A DNA stretch of 64,000 bases, from NCBI GenBank assembly GCA_031292035.1, contig JARLHX010000009.1, forward strand, positions 123,913 to 187,912, in the 5' to 3' direction. Below the pieces are notes generated by a model. It was not told the DNA's origin and did not search any database. It saw only the letters and a list, made by a program, of their open reading frames with translations. The translations under genes and the position numbers were made by a program. This document shows, one piece after another, positions 40,459 to 49,948 of the stretch (position 1 is its first letter; each line of letters begins with the position of its first letter). The DNA is from Negativicutes bacterium. GTDB taxonomy: Bacteria > Bacillota_C > Negativicutes > Sporomusales_B > JARLHX01.

Positions 40459-42744
40459 ATGCCGAAAGGGTCTGGCATTCCTTTTCCTGACGGTGTCATG
40501 CCGACAAGCACTTCTTCTTCCGCTTATTCGTCAGCGCAGCCGGGATGGGGCGCGTTGGCCGCTTTCCTGCGCCTATTGGCGGCACCGATTTTTTACCGCG
40601 AATATTGGCTGCTTAACAGCCTGGGTTTTTTACTTAGCCGGGTGACGCTGATGGGCGAGCTGGCGCCTTTCGGCCTGGCTTTCTTTGCGGCTGTAGCCCA
40701 ATTTTCAGGCCGCCGGGCAGGTGGAGTGGCGTTCTGGATGCTGATGGGCGTACTCTCCACCGGACGTTATCTCGAAACCGCCTGGTATCTTGTCGCCATT
40801 CTTCTTTATTTTCGCTTGGCGGACAAGCTTGGACGTCTGGAAAAAAAGCTCCAGGCGGTGCCGCTTTTCGTTTTTGCCGCCGTTATTCTGGGGGAGGCGC
40901 CGCTGGCTCTGTGGCAGGGGGCGACGCCCTATCAACTGCTTGTGGTGCTCTTTAACGGCTTGATCTGCATGATACTGGCCTATCTCTTTCGGTCGGGAGT
41001 GTATCTTCTTATCAGGCGACCGGGAGAAATCCAGGTAACCGGAGATATGCTGATGTGTCTGGCGATTGTTTTGTCACTGGCTATCGCCGGAGTGGGCGGG
41101 ATTATGGTAGCTGGCTACAGTCTAAGGAATATTGCTGGCAGTTTTGCGATTATGGCCTTGGCGATGGCTGGCGGGACGGGTCTCGGGACGACGATGGGCG
41201 TGGTGGTGGGATTGACAATCGGCTTGACAGACAATGACGCCACCGCTTGGATCAGCCTTTATGCCGTTGCCGGATTATTCAGCGGCAGTGTCCGCATCCT
41301 CGGCAAGTTCGCGGTAGTGTTGGGGTTTATGCTGGGAGCGGTGATTACGATCTTGCATTTCGGCCAGGCGGCCGCCTTCGCCAGGCTGCTTGCCGAAACG
41401 GCTGTGGCGGCAGTTTTCTTGATGCTGATACCGGTAGGAAGATTCCGGCGATGGAGTGCCGGTTTGCAGGAGCATGGCAACGAGCCGCCGTCAATGAAGG
41501 CTGGTATTCAAGGCGCGGTGGCCAAACTGTGCGGCGTAGCCGAGATCTTCGGCCATCTGGCAGCAGCCTCCATCACAGTAGCTGGTGAAGCCGACGACAA
41601 GATTCGCGACGCGGAAACAGCCAGGATGCTGGCTGTTGTCGGGGAACAGGTATGTGGCCCCTGTCCACGGCGGACAGGGTGCTGGGATTATGATTTTCAC
41701 CGCACCCGTCAGAGCATGTTGGATGCTTTGGCGTTAGCCGAGCAGGTCGATTTGGCCCCGGAGGATATGCCAGCCATACTGCGGGATAACTGTTTGCGCG
41801 GCAAGGAAGTGGTGAAGGCGGTCAACGCTGTCGCCCAGTACAATCGCGGCAGTTATCTTGCGCAAAAACAGTTTGCCGCTGCCCGGCAGACGCTAATTGA
41901 ACAGTTGCAGGCCCTAGGGAACATCGTCGCCAACCTGGCTAAAGTCCTGCTCCAAGATGAAAATAGCAGCCAGGCGGCTGCATGGCCGGAAAGGACAAAT
42001 TCCGTCCATCAGGTTTATGAAGGACAAGTGGGTTGCTCCCGCGCGGGGCGTCTTAGTTTGCAGGAAATGGCCGGGCGGTTCCAGATTCGAACCGGCGCAG
42101 CCAGCGCCGCGAAGGAGCGCTTGACTGTATGTGGCGATACCTATGCAGTTTTTCCGATTGAAAAGACAAAGTTAGCACTGATTCTCAGTGACGGCATGGG
42201 GAGCGGCAGTCAGGCTGCCGGTCAGAGCGCTGCTACGGTAGACCACCTGGAGAAACTGCTACAGGCCGGGTTTCCGGTCGATTTGGCGGTCAAGACGGTA
42301 AATGATCTGCTGCTGCTCAGTGAAATCCAGGAAAGTTTCGCTACTTTGGATATTGTGATTGTTGATACTTGCGCCGGCACAGCCGAATTTCTTAAGGTCG
42401 GCTCAGCCCCCAGTTATGTCAAACGGGTCCATGAAGTGGCGACAATCAAGCCGGCCTCTTTGCCTGTCGGGATTTTGCAGCAGATTGAGATTGAGCCGAT
42501 CGAGTGGCAACTGGCCAACGACGATCTGATTGTGATGGTCAGCGACGGGGTCGTTGATTTCCCCGGACAGGGAAGGGGCCGGGAATCCTGGCTGGTAAAT
42601 TTTTTGCGCCGGACTGCTGCCGCCCATCCCCAGGAAATGGCTGATAAAATCCTGCTGCAGGCGAAAACGTTGTGCGCTGGCGGCATCGGCGACGACATGA
42701 CGGTATTGGTCGCTCAAGTCACCGAAAGGCCGGGAGTGAATTGA
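40459..42744 (+). CDS. spoIIE: Stage II sporulation protein E (PP2C phosphatase)
   Basis: SpoIIE dephosphorylates SpoIIAA at the polar septum and so activates sigma-F. Of 761 residues, about 20-330 form the multi-spanning membrane part (roughly ten segments), the middle region (VCGPCPRRTGCWDYDFHRT) the FtsZ-linked domain, and the C-terminal part the PP2C domain with LILSDGMGSGSQAAGQSA, VMVSDGVVDF and GIGDDMTVLVAQV, which hold the metal-binding Asp residues. ATG 40459 has GCGAGGTG 6 nt upstream; GTG 40450 lies within that SD. Confidence 0.96.
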   Translation: MPKGSGIPFPDGVMPTSTSSSAYSSAQPGWGALAAFLRLLAAPIFYREYWLLNSLGFLLSRVTLMGELAPFGLAFFAAVAQFSGRRAGGVAFWMLMGVLSTGRYLETAWYLVAILLYFRLADKLGRLEKKLQAVPLFVFAAVILGEAPLALWQGATPYQLLVVLFNGLICMILAYLFRSGVYLLIRRPGEIQVTGDMLMCLAIVLSLAIAGVGGIMVAGYSLRNIAGSFAIMALAMAGGTGLGTTMGVVVGLTIGLTDNDATAWISLYAVAGLFSGSVRILGKFAVVLGFMLGAVITILHFGQAAAFARLLAETAVAAVFLMLIPVGRFRRWSAGLQEHGNEPPSMKAGIQGAVAKLCGVAEIFGHLAAASITVAGEADDKIRDAETARMLAVVGEQVCGPCPRRTGCWDYDFHRTRQSMLDALALAEQVDLAPEDMPAILRDNCLRGKEVVKAVNAVAQYNRGSYLAQKQFAAARQTLIEQLQALGNIVANLAKVLLQDENSSQAAAWPERTNSVHQVYEGQVGCSRAGRLSLQEMAGRFQIRTGAASAAKERLTVCGDTYAVFPIEKTKLALILSDGMGSGSQAAGQSAATVDHLEKLLQAGFPVDLAVKTVNDLLLLSEIQESFATLDIVIVDTCAGTAEFLKVGSAPSYVKRVHEVATIKPASLPVGILQQIEIEPIEWQLANDDLIVMVSDGVVDFPGQGRGRESWLVNFLRRTAAAHPQEMADKILLQAKTLCAGGIGDDMTVLVAQVTERPGVN

Positions 42745-42775
42745 CAGCGCAGATTCAATTAGACGAAGAGACATT

Positions 42776-42810
42776 AAAGTTCGCCGCCGACGCCGGCGAA
42801 CTTTGTTGTG
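42776..42810 (+). terminator. Hairpin terminator after spoIIE
   Basis: AAAGTTCGCCG (42776-42786) pairs perfectly with CGGCGAACTTT (42794-42804); the T tract that follows is short. Confidence 0.7.
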
Positions 42811-42918
42811 ACTAAAAAAATGCTCGGGGGAAAGACTATCCTAATGGTATAATGTAGCAGGAAATTCTTCGGCGTCAGGAGAAGGTAGGCAGGGAGTGCT
42901 GGCAGAGGAAGTGAGCCG

Positions 42919-43686
42919 ATGGCTGCTATCCAATTGGAAGATATGGTGACTCTGGCTGTTCAGGCCGGGGAAATCATGCTGAAAAACGGAGCCGAAACCT
43001 CGCGGGTCGAAGAGACGATGGAGCATATCGCCAGGGCGTGCGGCGCTGTTCAGGTGGAGAGCTTCGTCATCCCTACCGGCGTTTTTTTGACGGTCGTTGA
43101 CGTCGCTGGCCGTTCGCTGACCACCATGCGCCGGGTTCGGGACCGGACCATCAATCTGGACCGGATTGCCAAAGTAAACGAGTTGTCGCGGCGTCTCGCG
43201 GACAAACGCCTGGAGTACGGCGATGCCATCGCCTTGCTGGGGCTGATCGCCAAGGAGCGAACCGGCTTTTCCCTGCTGCCGTCGATGGCCGCTTCCGGGC
43301 TTGTCGGGGGCGGTTTCGCAGTCTTACAAAACGGCGGATACGGGGAAATGGCCGCTGCCTTTATCGGTGCGGCAGCAGTACGGTATGTTGCCCATGTCAT
43401 ATCGCAGTTGCACGGGGTGCGCTTTACCTTTGAATTTCTCGGCGGACTGACGGCAGCGCTGATTGGCAGTGTACTGCATTTCTTCTGCCCGGTCCTCAGT
43501 CGTGATGTGATAATCGTTGGCGGACTTATGCCACTGGTGCCAGGAGTGGCTATCACCAATGCCATCCGGGATGTGATCGCCGGTGATCTGCTCAGCGGTC
43601 TGTCGCGCGGCCTGGAGGCCGCTTTGACTTCGGTGGCGGTGGCTATGGGAGTGGTGATTGTTCTCGCGATTCACACGGTGAGGTGA
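42919..43686 (+). CDS. Threonine/serine exporter ThrE, N-terminal-type subunit (DUF1212)
   Basis: A 255-residue protein with a cytosolic N-terminal domain (LAVQAGEIMLKNGAETSRVEETMEHIARACG ... VIPTGVFLTV, the DUF1212 signature) followed by about five membrane segments. With the next gene it makes the split ThrE (YjjP/YjjB) pair thought to export threonine, serine or small organic acids. ATG 42919 follows a weak GAGGAAGTGAG. A TATAAT at about 42848 may be its -10. No sporulation role is evident despite the location. Confidence 0.85.
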   Translation: MAAIQLEDMVTLAVQAGEIMLKNGAETSRVEETMEHIARACGAVQVESFVIPTGVFLTVVDVAGRSLTTMRRVRDRTINLDRIAKVNELSRRLADKRLEYGDAIALLGLIAKERTGFSLLPSMAASGLVGGGFAVLQNGGYGEMAAAFIGAAAVRYVAHVISQLHGVRFTFEFLGGLTAALIGSVLHFFCPVLSRDVIIVGGLMPLVPGVAITNAIRDVIAGDLLSGLSRGLEAALTSVAVAMGVVIVLAIHTVR

Positions 43687-43693
43687 CAGAAGG

Positions 43694-44152
43694 ATGCTGG
43701 GAGTGAAAATCGCTGCCGTATTTATTATGGGTACGGCTATCGGCGTACTGTACCGGATTCCGCGCAATGTGCTGCTATACGGCAGCCTGAGCGGAGTGGT
43801 CGCCTGGCTGATCACTTACGGTTTATTGCAAGCTGGGGCAGGTATCGTCACCGCTAGTTTCTGCGGGAGTCTGGCTATCGGTATTTTGGCAGAGTTGTTG
43901 GCCCGCGTCCTCAGGAAACCGGCGACGGTATTCGTTATACCCGGGTTTATTCCCTTGGTGCCTGGGGGAGAAGCGTTTACCACCATGCGGCTGCTAGTAG
44001 AGGGGCGGGCCCTGGATGCCATCGCCATGGGGGTCCAGACCCTGTTTATGGCTGGGGCGATCGCCTTCGGTATTTTTGTCAGCATTACCGTCTACCGGCT
44101 GACTGCGACTTATTATGAAAAAAGTGGGATTAGCCATGTTGACGAAAGTTAG
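43694..44152 (+). CDS. Threonine/serine exporter, ThrE C-terminal-type subunit
   Basis: A 152-residue membrane protein with four or five segments and the ThrE_2 motif FVIPGFIPLVPGGEAFTTMRLLVEG (compare GGLMPLVPGVAITNAIRDV in the partner gene, a repeat of the same fold). It follows the N-terminal-type subunit by 7 bp and overlaps tilS, so the three genes form an operon. Confidence 0.85.
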   Translation: MLGVKIAAVFIMGTAIGVLYRIPRNVLLYGSLSGVVAWLITYGLLQAGAGIVTASFCGSLAIGILAELLARVLRKPATVFVIPGFIPLVPGGEAFTTMRLLVEGRALDAIAMGVQTLFMAGAIAFGIFVSITVYRLTATYYEKSGISHVDES

Positions 44153-45524
44153 GCTTTGGATTGAACGTCACCGGCTCATTGCTCCGGGCGACAAAATATT
44201 GGCGGCCTGTTCGGGCGGGGCGGACTCGCTGTCTCTCGTCCATCTTCTTCACCGCTTGGTGCCGGAATACGGCTTGACCCTGGCGGTCGCCCATGTCAAT
44301 CATATGTTCCGGGGCGCTGAATCGGAGGCCGACGCAGCGTTTGTCGGTCAATTTTGCGCTAGGCTTGGCTTGATGTACCATCAAGCCGATATTGATGTTC
44401 CTCATTTCATTCGGAACAACCGCTATTCTCCTCAGGAGGCTGCCCGGATTTTGCGTTATCGCTATCTGCGGCAGGTTGCGGCAACCATGGGTGGAGCCAA
44501 AATTGCCACCGGCCATCAGCGGGACGACCAAGCGGAAACCGTTCTCCTCAATCTGTTGCGCGGCGCAGGCAGCGCCGGGATGACAGGCATGAACCCGGCT
44601 GATGACGATGTTATTCGGCCCTTGCTTGGCACGAACAGGATAGAAATCGAGACCTATTGCCGCGAACACGCCTTGGCGCCGCGGTTCGACAGCTCCAATC
44701 TGAAAACCGATTATCTGCGCAATTATCTCCGGCTGGAAATCTTGCCGCTGCTCAAAACCCGGTTTAATGCCAACGTAACCGAGGCCCTTTGCCGTACAGC
44801 CCGGCTGGTGGGGGACGAACATCAGTTTATTATTGAAGCTGTCGGGGCACGATGGCCGGATGTTGTCCGGGAAGAAGGCGAGTTGCTCGAGGTTGACTGC
44901 AGGCGCTTGAATGCCCTGCATATCGCTCTCGGTCGGGAAGTTTTTCGACAGGTTATTGCAAAAAAACGCGGTAGCCTAAAAGGAATAACCTTTTTCCATG
45001 TGGAAAGATTATTAGAGTTAGCTGCCAGCGGATCGGTTGGCAGTGTTGTCGAGCTTCCCGGGGAGCTTGTCGCCCGTAGAGGCTATCATGCCGTAATTTT
45101 TGAGACGCCCATGGCGGTGCCAACTGCAGCGGGAGTCGAATGGCCGGAGGTTGAGCTACTGATTCCCGGTGTGACGGCTATACCGGCCTTGAACCTTACA
45201 GTGACTGCCAAGCTGCTTGACACCCGGCCGCAGGATCTTCCGTCAGATAGCGCCCTCTTTGACTGGAGGCAATTGATGCCGCCTCTTTGGGTCCGGGCCC
45301 GGAGGGAGGGAGACCGATTCCGGCCAGCCGGTGGGGCGGGCAGCAAAAAACTGAAGGAATTTTTTATTGATACCAAAATCCCGCGAGAAAAGCGGGACCG
45401 TATTCCTCTCTTCTGTGATCAACAGGGGATAGTATGGGTAGGTGGCCACCGCCAAGCCGAGCGGGCCAGACCTGACGAAAGTACCGGGTGTTTTTTGCAA
45501 CTTAGTATACAACAGGAGGACTGA
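44136..45524 (+). CDS. tilS: tRNA(Ile)-lysidine synthase TilS
   Basis: TilS attaches lysine to the wobble C34 of tRNA-Ile(CAU), turning its codon from AUG to AUA; it is essential. In 462 residues the N-terminal PP-loop ATPase domain has LAACSGGADSLSLVHLL and HVNHMFRGAESEADAAFV with GHQRDDQAETVLLNLLRGAG, and the C-terminal domain ends with WVRARREGDRFRPAGG...KLKEFFIDTKIPREKRDRIPLF. ATG 44136 has GTGGGA upstream; ATG 44115 lacks an SD. Order spoIIE...tilS-hpt-ftsH is that of Bacillus. Confidence 0.95.
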   Translation: MLTKVRLWIERHRLIAPGDKILAACSGGADSLSLVHLLHRLVPEYGLTLAVAHVNHMFRGAESEADAAFVGQFCARLGLMYHQADIDVPHFIRNNRYSPQEAARILRYRYLRQVAATMGGAKIATGHQRDDQAETVLLNLLRGAGSAGMTGMNPADDDVIRPLLGTNRIEIETYCREHALAPRFDSSNLKTDYLRNYLRLEILPLLKTRFNANVTEALCRTARLVGDEHQFIIEAVGARWPDVVREEGELLEVDCRRLNALHIALGREVFRQVIAKKRGSLKGITFFHVERLLELAASGSVGSVVELPGELVARRGYHAVIFETPMAVPTAAGVEWPEVELLIPGVTAIPALNLTVTAKLLDTRPQDLPSDSALFDWRQLMPPLWVRARREGDRFRPAGGAGSKKLKEFFIDTKIPREKRDRIPLFCDQQGIVWVGGHRQAERARPDESTGCFLQLSIQQED

Positions 45525-45527
45525 CTG

Positions 45528-46067
45528 GTGATCGAGGATATTAAAGAAACATTGCTGGACCAGGAAATTCTGGCCGGCAGGATCAAGGAACTGGGAGCGC
45601 GGATCAGCGCAGACTATGCCGGCAAGAGGATTCTGATGATCGGCATACTCAGGGGAGCCGTCATTTTTATGGCCGATTTGGCCCGGGCGATCGACGTCCC
45701 GGTTGCCATCGACTTTATGGCAGTATCCAGCTACGGCGCTTCAAGTAAATCCAGTGGTGTGGTCCGAATTTTGAAAGATCTTGATGAAAATGTCGAAGGG
45801 CGCCACCTCCTTATTGTCGAAGATATCATCGACACCGGCCTGACCCTTAACTATTTGTTGGAGAATCTACGCTCCCGCAAGCCGGCCAGTCTTAAGATCT
45901 GCACCCTTTTGAACAAACCGTCGCGACGCAAGGCCGAGGTGCCGATTGATTACAATGGGTTTGATATCCCCGACTATTTTGTTGTTGGCTATGGCCTCGA
46001 CTATGATGGAAATTACCGTAATTTACCGTTCATCGGGGTGCTCAAGCCGGAGGCTTATCAAAGCTAA
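45528..46067 (+). CDS. hpt: Hypoxanthine phosphoribosyltransferase
   Basis: Purine salvage enzyme that joins hypoxanthine or guanine to PRPP. The 179-residue protein has ILRGAVIFMADLARAI, the flexible-loop Ser-Tyr (MAVSSYGASSKSSG) and the PRPP motif LLIVEDIIDTGLTL. GTG start 3 bp after the tilS stop, with AGGAGG upstream. Translated close to tilS, as in Bacillus. Confidence 0.95.
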   Translation: MIEDIKETLLDQEILAGRIKELGARISADYAGKRILMIGILRGAVIFMADLARAIDVPVAIDFMAVSSYGASSKSSGVVRILKDLDENVEGRHLLIVEDIIDTGLTLNYLLENLRSRKPASLKICTLLNKPSRRKAEVPIDYNGFDIPDYFVVGYGLDYDGNYRNLPFIGVLKPEAYQS

Positions 46068-46117
46068 GGGGTGCATACACTGTTAACGCAGGCATAAATG
46101 ATGCTGCCGGGCTTTAA

Positions 46118-46146
46118 TTGTCAGTATCGCTAGCATATGGTATAAT
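46118..46146 (+). promoter_or_regulatory. Sigma-A promoter of ftsH
   Basis: TTGTCA (46118-46123), a 17-bp spacer and extended -10 TGGTATAAT (TATAAT at 46141-46146). The start of transcription would be near 46153, only about 2 nt before the first in-frame ATG at 46155. Confidence 0.8.
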
Positions 46147-46205
46147 ATTCACCTATGGACGCCACAGTTGCTGTCCTGGGAGCTCCAGCGAGAGGAGGGT
46201 TATCT

Positions 46206-48134
46206 ATCAATAAATTTTTTCGCAACGTAAGTTTTTATCTGCTCATCATCATCCTGGCAATATCGATTATCGACTATTATTCGTCGCGCACGACCGCCAA
46301 GCAGGAGATCAGCTATAGTCAGTTCCTGCACTCGGTGGAAGACCAGAAGGTCGAGCGTGTTACGATAGTGGATAATACTATCCGCGGCAAGCTCAAGGAT
46401 GGACAGGAGTTTACTACCATCACTCCCAATGATCCTACCCTTATCAATACCTTGCGGGAAAAGAACGTCGATATCAAGGCGGAACAGCCGCCGCAACCGC
46501 CATGGTGGACGACCATCTTCTCATCCGTGTTGCCGATGCTTTTGTTGATCGGTGTATGGTTCTTTATTATGCAACAGACCCAAGGTGGCGGCAACAGAGT
46601 GATGTCTTTTGGCAAAAGCCGGGCCAAGCTGCACAGTGAAGACAAGATTAAAGTCACTTTCAGTGATGTGGCTGGAGCGGATGAAGCCAAACAGGAACTG
46701 GAAGAAGTCGTAGAGTTCCTCAAGCATCCGAAAAAATTCAACGACCTTGGTGCGCGAATTCCTAAGGGCGTACTGCTATTTGGACCGCCAGGAACAGGAA
46801 AAACGCTCTTGGCGCGGGCGGTAGCCGGCGAGGCCGGGGTACCGTTTTTCAGCATCAGCGGTTCGGACTTTGTCGAAATGTTCGTCGGGGTAGGCGCATC
46901 CCGGGTGCGTGATCTATTTGAGCAAGCCAAAAAGAGCGCCCCTTGCATCGTGTTTATCGATGAGATTGACGCGGTGGGCCGGCAGCGCGGCGCCGGACTG
47001 GGCGGCGGCCATGACGAGCGCGAACAAACCTTGAATCAATTACTGGTCGAAATGGATGGCTTCGGCGTCAATGAGGGGATTATTATTATCGCCGCCACCA
47101 ACCGGCCCGATATTCTTGACCCGGCGCTGCTTCGTCCCGGGCGTTTCGACCGCCAGATTGTGGTCGACAAGCCGGATGTGAGGGGTCGCCTGGAAATCCT
47201 GAGGGTGCATACCCGGGGCAAGCCCCTGGCCAAGGAAGTCAATCTTGACGTTCTCGCCCGGCGTACCCCCGGCTTCACCGGCGCCGACCTGAGCAATTTG
47301 GTCAATGAGGCGGCGCTACTCGCTGCCAGGCGCAGTAAAAAGCGGATTGAAATGCCGGAGATGGAAGAATCGGTGGAACGGGTTGTAGCCGGACCGGAAC
47401 GCAAAAGCAAAGTCATCAGCGATAAGGAAAAGAAGCTCACCGCCTTTCATGAGGCTGGCCACGCGCTGGTGGGCGTGCTGCTTCCCCATACCGACCAGGT
47501 ACATAAAGTGTCGATCATCCCTCGCGGCCGGGCCGGCGGTTATACGCTGATGCTACCGAAAGAAGATCGCTACTATGCTACTAAGTCCGAGCTGTTGGAT
47601 CAACTGAAAACACTGCTCGGAGGCCGGGTTGCCGAAGCGCTGGTGCTGGAAGAGATTAGCACCGGGGCGCAGAACGACCTGGAGCGGGCCACCGAACTAG
47701 TCCGTAAAATGATCACCGAATTTGGCATGAGCGAAGCACTTGGCCCGATTACCTTTGGTCGGCGCCAGGAACAGGTATTTTTGGGGCGAGATATCACCCG
47801 CGACCGCAACTACAGCGAAGAAGTCGCCTATTCGATTGATAAGGAAGTCCGGCGCCTGATTGAGGACGCCTACGCCAAGACGGAAGCCTTGTTACGCGAA
47901 AACCTCGATAAATTGCATCTTGTCGCCAATGCCCTTCTTGAACTCGAAACGTTGGAGGGAGAACAGCTGGCCCAACTGCTAGAAAATGGCAAGCTTGACG
48001 ATGTTGTTCCCAAGCCGGATGAGCCGGTCGTGGCCCCTCGTAACGTCATTCCCGTTCCTGATGAAAGCCATGGCCCCAAGGTGGTCTATCTGACACGGCA
48101 GGAGGCGGATAGCCAATGGCCCAAGCGCTCGTAG
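46206..48134 (+). CDS. ftsH: ATP-dependent zinc metalloprotease FtsH
   Basis: Membrane-bound AAA protease that degrades unassembled membrane and short-lived regulatory proteins. Two membrane segments flank a periplasmic-side domain; the AAA module has [19 protein letters not shown] and the [23 protein letters not shown]; the protease has HEAGH and the third zinc ligand in the [12 protein letters not shown] helix. The start is odd: AGGAGGG (46193-46199) has no ATG, GTG or TTG in range but is 6 nt from ATC at 46206, which gives the family-typical [16 protein letters not shown] 46155 is the only canonical start and would be nearly leaderless. Confidence 0.95.
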   Translation: MNKFFRNVSFYLLIIILAISIIDYYSSRTTAKQEISYSQFLHSVEDQKVERVTIVDNTIRGKLKDGQEFTTITPNDPTLINTLREKNVDIKAEQPPQPPWWTTIFSSVLPMLLLIGVWFFIMQQTQGGGNRVMSFGKSRAKLHSEDKIKVTFSDVAGADEAKQELEEVVEFLKHPKKFNDLGARIPKGVLLFGPPGTGKTLLARAVAGEAGVPFFSISGSDFVEMFVGVGASRVRDLFEQAKKSAPCIVFIDEIDAVGRQRGAGLGGGHDEREQTLNQLLVEMDGFGVNEGIIIIAATNRPDILDPALLRPGRFDRQIVVDKPDVRGRLEILRVHTRGKPLAKEVNLDVLARRTPGFTGADLSNLVNEAALLAARRSKKRIEMPEMEESVERVVAGPERKSKVISDKEKKLTAFHEAGHALVGVLLPHTDQVHKVSIIPRGRAGGYTLMLPKEDRYYATKSELLDQLKTLLGGRVAEALVLEEISTGAQNDLERATELVRKMITEFGMSEALGPITFGRRQEQVFLGRDITRDRNYSEEVAYSIDKEVRRLIEDAYAKTEALLRENLDKLHLVANALLELETLEGEQLAQLLENGKLDDVVPKPDEPVVAPRNVIPVPDESHGPKVVYLTRQEADSQWPKRS

Positions 48135-48508
48135 CAGGTATTAGCGGTGAGGCGGCCGTCAAGGTCACCCCAGAGAATACCGCAGATAAAATGGGCAATC
48201 CCGGCGCGATGGTTTTTGCGACCCCGATGCTGGTGGCGCTGATGGAACAAGCCGCCATCGCCGCGGTGCAATCCTATCTGGCACCAGGTGAAGGCACGGT
48301 GGGCACCCGCGTGGATGTCGCCCATCTGGCGGCAACGCCGGTAGGGATGAGTGTCCGGGCAACAGCCACTTTGCTGGAGATCGCCGGCAAGAAGCTGACC
48401 TTTGCCGTGGAAGCCTCCGATGACCGGGAAAAAGTCGGTCAAGGTCGCCATGAACGGTATATTATCAACACCGAGGCGTTTTTTGGCAAAGTAGCCGCCA
48501 AAAAATAA
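48116..48508 (+). CDS. Hotdog-fold thioesterase, fluoroacetyl-CoA-thioesterase-like
   Basis: A 130-residue single hotdog domain. [19 protein letters not shown] and [25 protein letters not shown] fit the FlK-like subgroup and supply the Thr, Glu and His expected in its active site. The family hydrolyses acyl-CoA thioesters; the substrate here is unknown. It overlaps the 3' end of ftsH by 19 bp and has AGGAGG upstream of ATG 48116, so it is translated from the ftsH mRNA. Confidence 0.85.
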   Translation: MAQALVAGISGEAAVKVTPENTADKMGNPGAMVFATPMLVALMEQAAIAAVQSYLAPGEGTVGTRVDVAHLAATPVGMSVRATATLLEIAGKKLTFAVEASDDREKVGQGRHERYIINTEAFFGKVAAKK

Positions 48509-48611
48509 AGAAAACCCGGCTTGCATCGAGTCTTTGGCGAAGATGGAAGCCGAGGTTGCCCTTATCCTTCAGAAAGGGATACTTTCTGCTAAGGGAAAAA
48601 GAGGTGATAGC

Positions 48612-49115
48612 ATGCCGCGAAGATGGATACCCAACACGCTGACGGTGATCAACCTCTTTGGCGGAATTGTGGCGATTTTATTGACCTTTGTTCAGCAGTG
48701 GGCACTGGCTGTGGCACTGATTTTCGGCGCAGCCCTGTTTGATAGTCTTGACGGGCGAATCGCTAGAAGGCTTAATGTTACCACTGAATTCGGCAAACAA
48801 CTGGATTCCCTGGCTGACTTGGTTTCCTTCGGGGTGGCTCCGGCGACGCTTGCCTATCTGCTGGTTTTTTCCCACACCGGGTGGAGTGGTTATCTGCTGA
48901 CGGCCGTATTTCCGGTCTGCGGCGCCCTCCGGCTGGCGCGGTTCAATATTTCCAGCGTGAAAGGCTATTATGTCGGACTGCCGATCACTGTAGCCGGACC
49001 CATGCTGGCGGCTTGCGCTTTTTTTGCCCAGATGCTGCCGGTGGCGGCCCAAGCCTTGATTCTCCTCTTATTGTCCGGGCTAATGATCTCGACAGTGAAA
49101 GTCCCCAAAATGTAG
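48612..49115 (+). CDS. pssA: CDP-diacylglycerol-serine O-phosphatidyltransferase
   Basis: Makes phosphatidylserine from CDP-diacylglycerol and serine, the first step to phosphatidylethanolamine. The 167-residue membrane protein holds the CDP-alcohol phosphatidyltransferase motif DSLDGRIARRLNVTTEFGKQLDSLAD (D-x2-DG-x2-AR-x8-G-x3-D-x3-D). RRWIPNTLTVINLFGGIVAI is the class II PssA start. ATG 48612 follows AGAGGTGAT; the longer frame back to 48534 is unlikely. No psd gene follows. Confidence 0.92.
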   Translation: MPRRWIPNTLTVINLFGGIVAILLTFVQQWALAVALIFGAALFDSLDGRIARRLNVTTEFGKQLDSLADLVSFGVAPATLAYLLVFSHTGWSGYLLTAVFPVCGALRLARFNISSVKGYYVGLPITVAGPMLAACAFFAQMLPVAAQALILLLLSGLMISTVKVPKM

Positions 49116-49124
49116 TTAAACTAA

Positions 49125-49152
49125 AAAACCCATCACCGAGGTGATGGGTTTT
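49125..49152. terminator. Bidirectional terminator between pssA and the secreted repeat protein
   Basis: AAAACCCATCACC pairs with GGTGATGGGTTTT; A and T runs flank both sides and serve the two convergent genes. Confidence 0.92.
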
Positions 49153-49161
49153 GTTTATTCT

Positions 49162-49812
49162 TTACGCGTGGTGATGTTTGTGACCCCTGGGAAAGGCTTG
49201 GTGCATTTTCTGCATATCCTGCTTGAGGGTGTCTTGGTCAACGCCAAGGGTAGTGGCAACATCCCGCCAGCTATTGTTGATTTTTTTCATGGAGAGGATA
49301 TTGTCGATGGATTGATCTGTATTTTGGGCCAAGAGACCGGCCATCGCTACATCGCGAGCCTTGTAGCCCTGATCAAAAAGACCGAGGGTGGTCTGCTTGT
49401 CCAGGCCCAGTGCGGTACTCAGCCGGTTGCTTGTCAGGTTGTTGCGGGTGGCTTTCATTTGCTCTCTGGTGATGTTTAATGTTTTGGCGACATCTCTCCA
49501 GCTGTTGTCAGCAGTTTTCAGAGCCAGGACATCATCCAACGGCTTACCGCTGGCTTCGGCCAGAAAAGCGGCCCGGCTTAGGGTGTGGAATCCCACACCT
49601 TGGTTGAAATAGTTGATCACAGTAGCTTTATCAATGCCATAGGTTTCAGACAGCCGAGTTGCGGCTTTGTCAGGGTCGACATGGCGCTGCGAAAAGGCCG
49701 GCCGCTGGTTTTCCGACTGATCGGCGTACACCATGAATGGGGCGGCGACACCAGCCAGGATAAAGGTACTTGCGGCAATTACGACAATGGTTTTTTTCGC
49801 TAGCAGCTTCAT
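49162..49812 (-). CDS. Secreted protein with two internal repeats, unknown
   Basis: A 216-residue protein with a signal peptide (KKTIVVIAASTFILAGVAAPFMVYA). The mature part has two copies of a helical repeat of about 70 residues, each ending in NSWRDVA(K/T)TL(N/G)(I/V): residues about 50-120 and 130-200, each with a GIDKATV/GLDKQTT helix and a GF.../GYKARDVA segment. The tail GHKHHHA is histidine-rich and could bind metal. I do not recognise the family. A good SD (CGGAGGAAT) precedes the ATG. It follows the two-component genes on the same strand and has a direct-repeat operator, so it is a likely target. Confidence 0.75.
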   Translation of the reverse strand: MKLLAKKTIVVIAASTFILAGVAAPFMVYADQSENQRPAFSQRHVDPDKAATRLSETYGIDKATVINYFNQGVGFHTLSRAAFLAEASGKPLDDVLALKTADNSWRDVAKTLNITREQMKATRNNLTSNRLSTALGLDKQTTLGLFDQGYKARDVAMAGLLAQNTDQSIDNILSMKKINNSWRDVATTLGVDQDTLKQDMQKMHQAFPRGHKHHHA

Positions 49813-49869
49813 AGGGTCATTCCTCCGTCTATATTTTATCGCGTCAGCCTGGGAGAGGCTGCTGAGATC

Positions 49870-49906
49870 AGTATAGAGGAGGAGTATGACAAAATTATGA
49901 CAAAGA
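49870..49906 (-). promoter_or_regulatory. Promoter with direct-repeat operator of the secreted repeat protein
   Basis: On the plus strand TATGACAAAAT (49885-49895) and TATGACAAAGA (49896-49906) form a direct repeat of exact 11-bp period. Read on the minus strand, it covers the -35 position of a TATACT -10 (49870-49875). This geometry suits activation by an OmpR-type regulator, such as the one encoded upstream. Confidence 0.55.
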
Positions 49907-49948
49907 GGGCTTTTTAAACAGCCTGGTATTGGTTCAGATCAATCCTCT

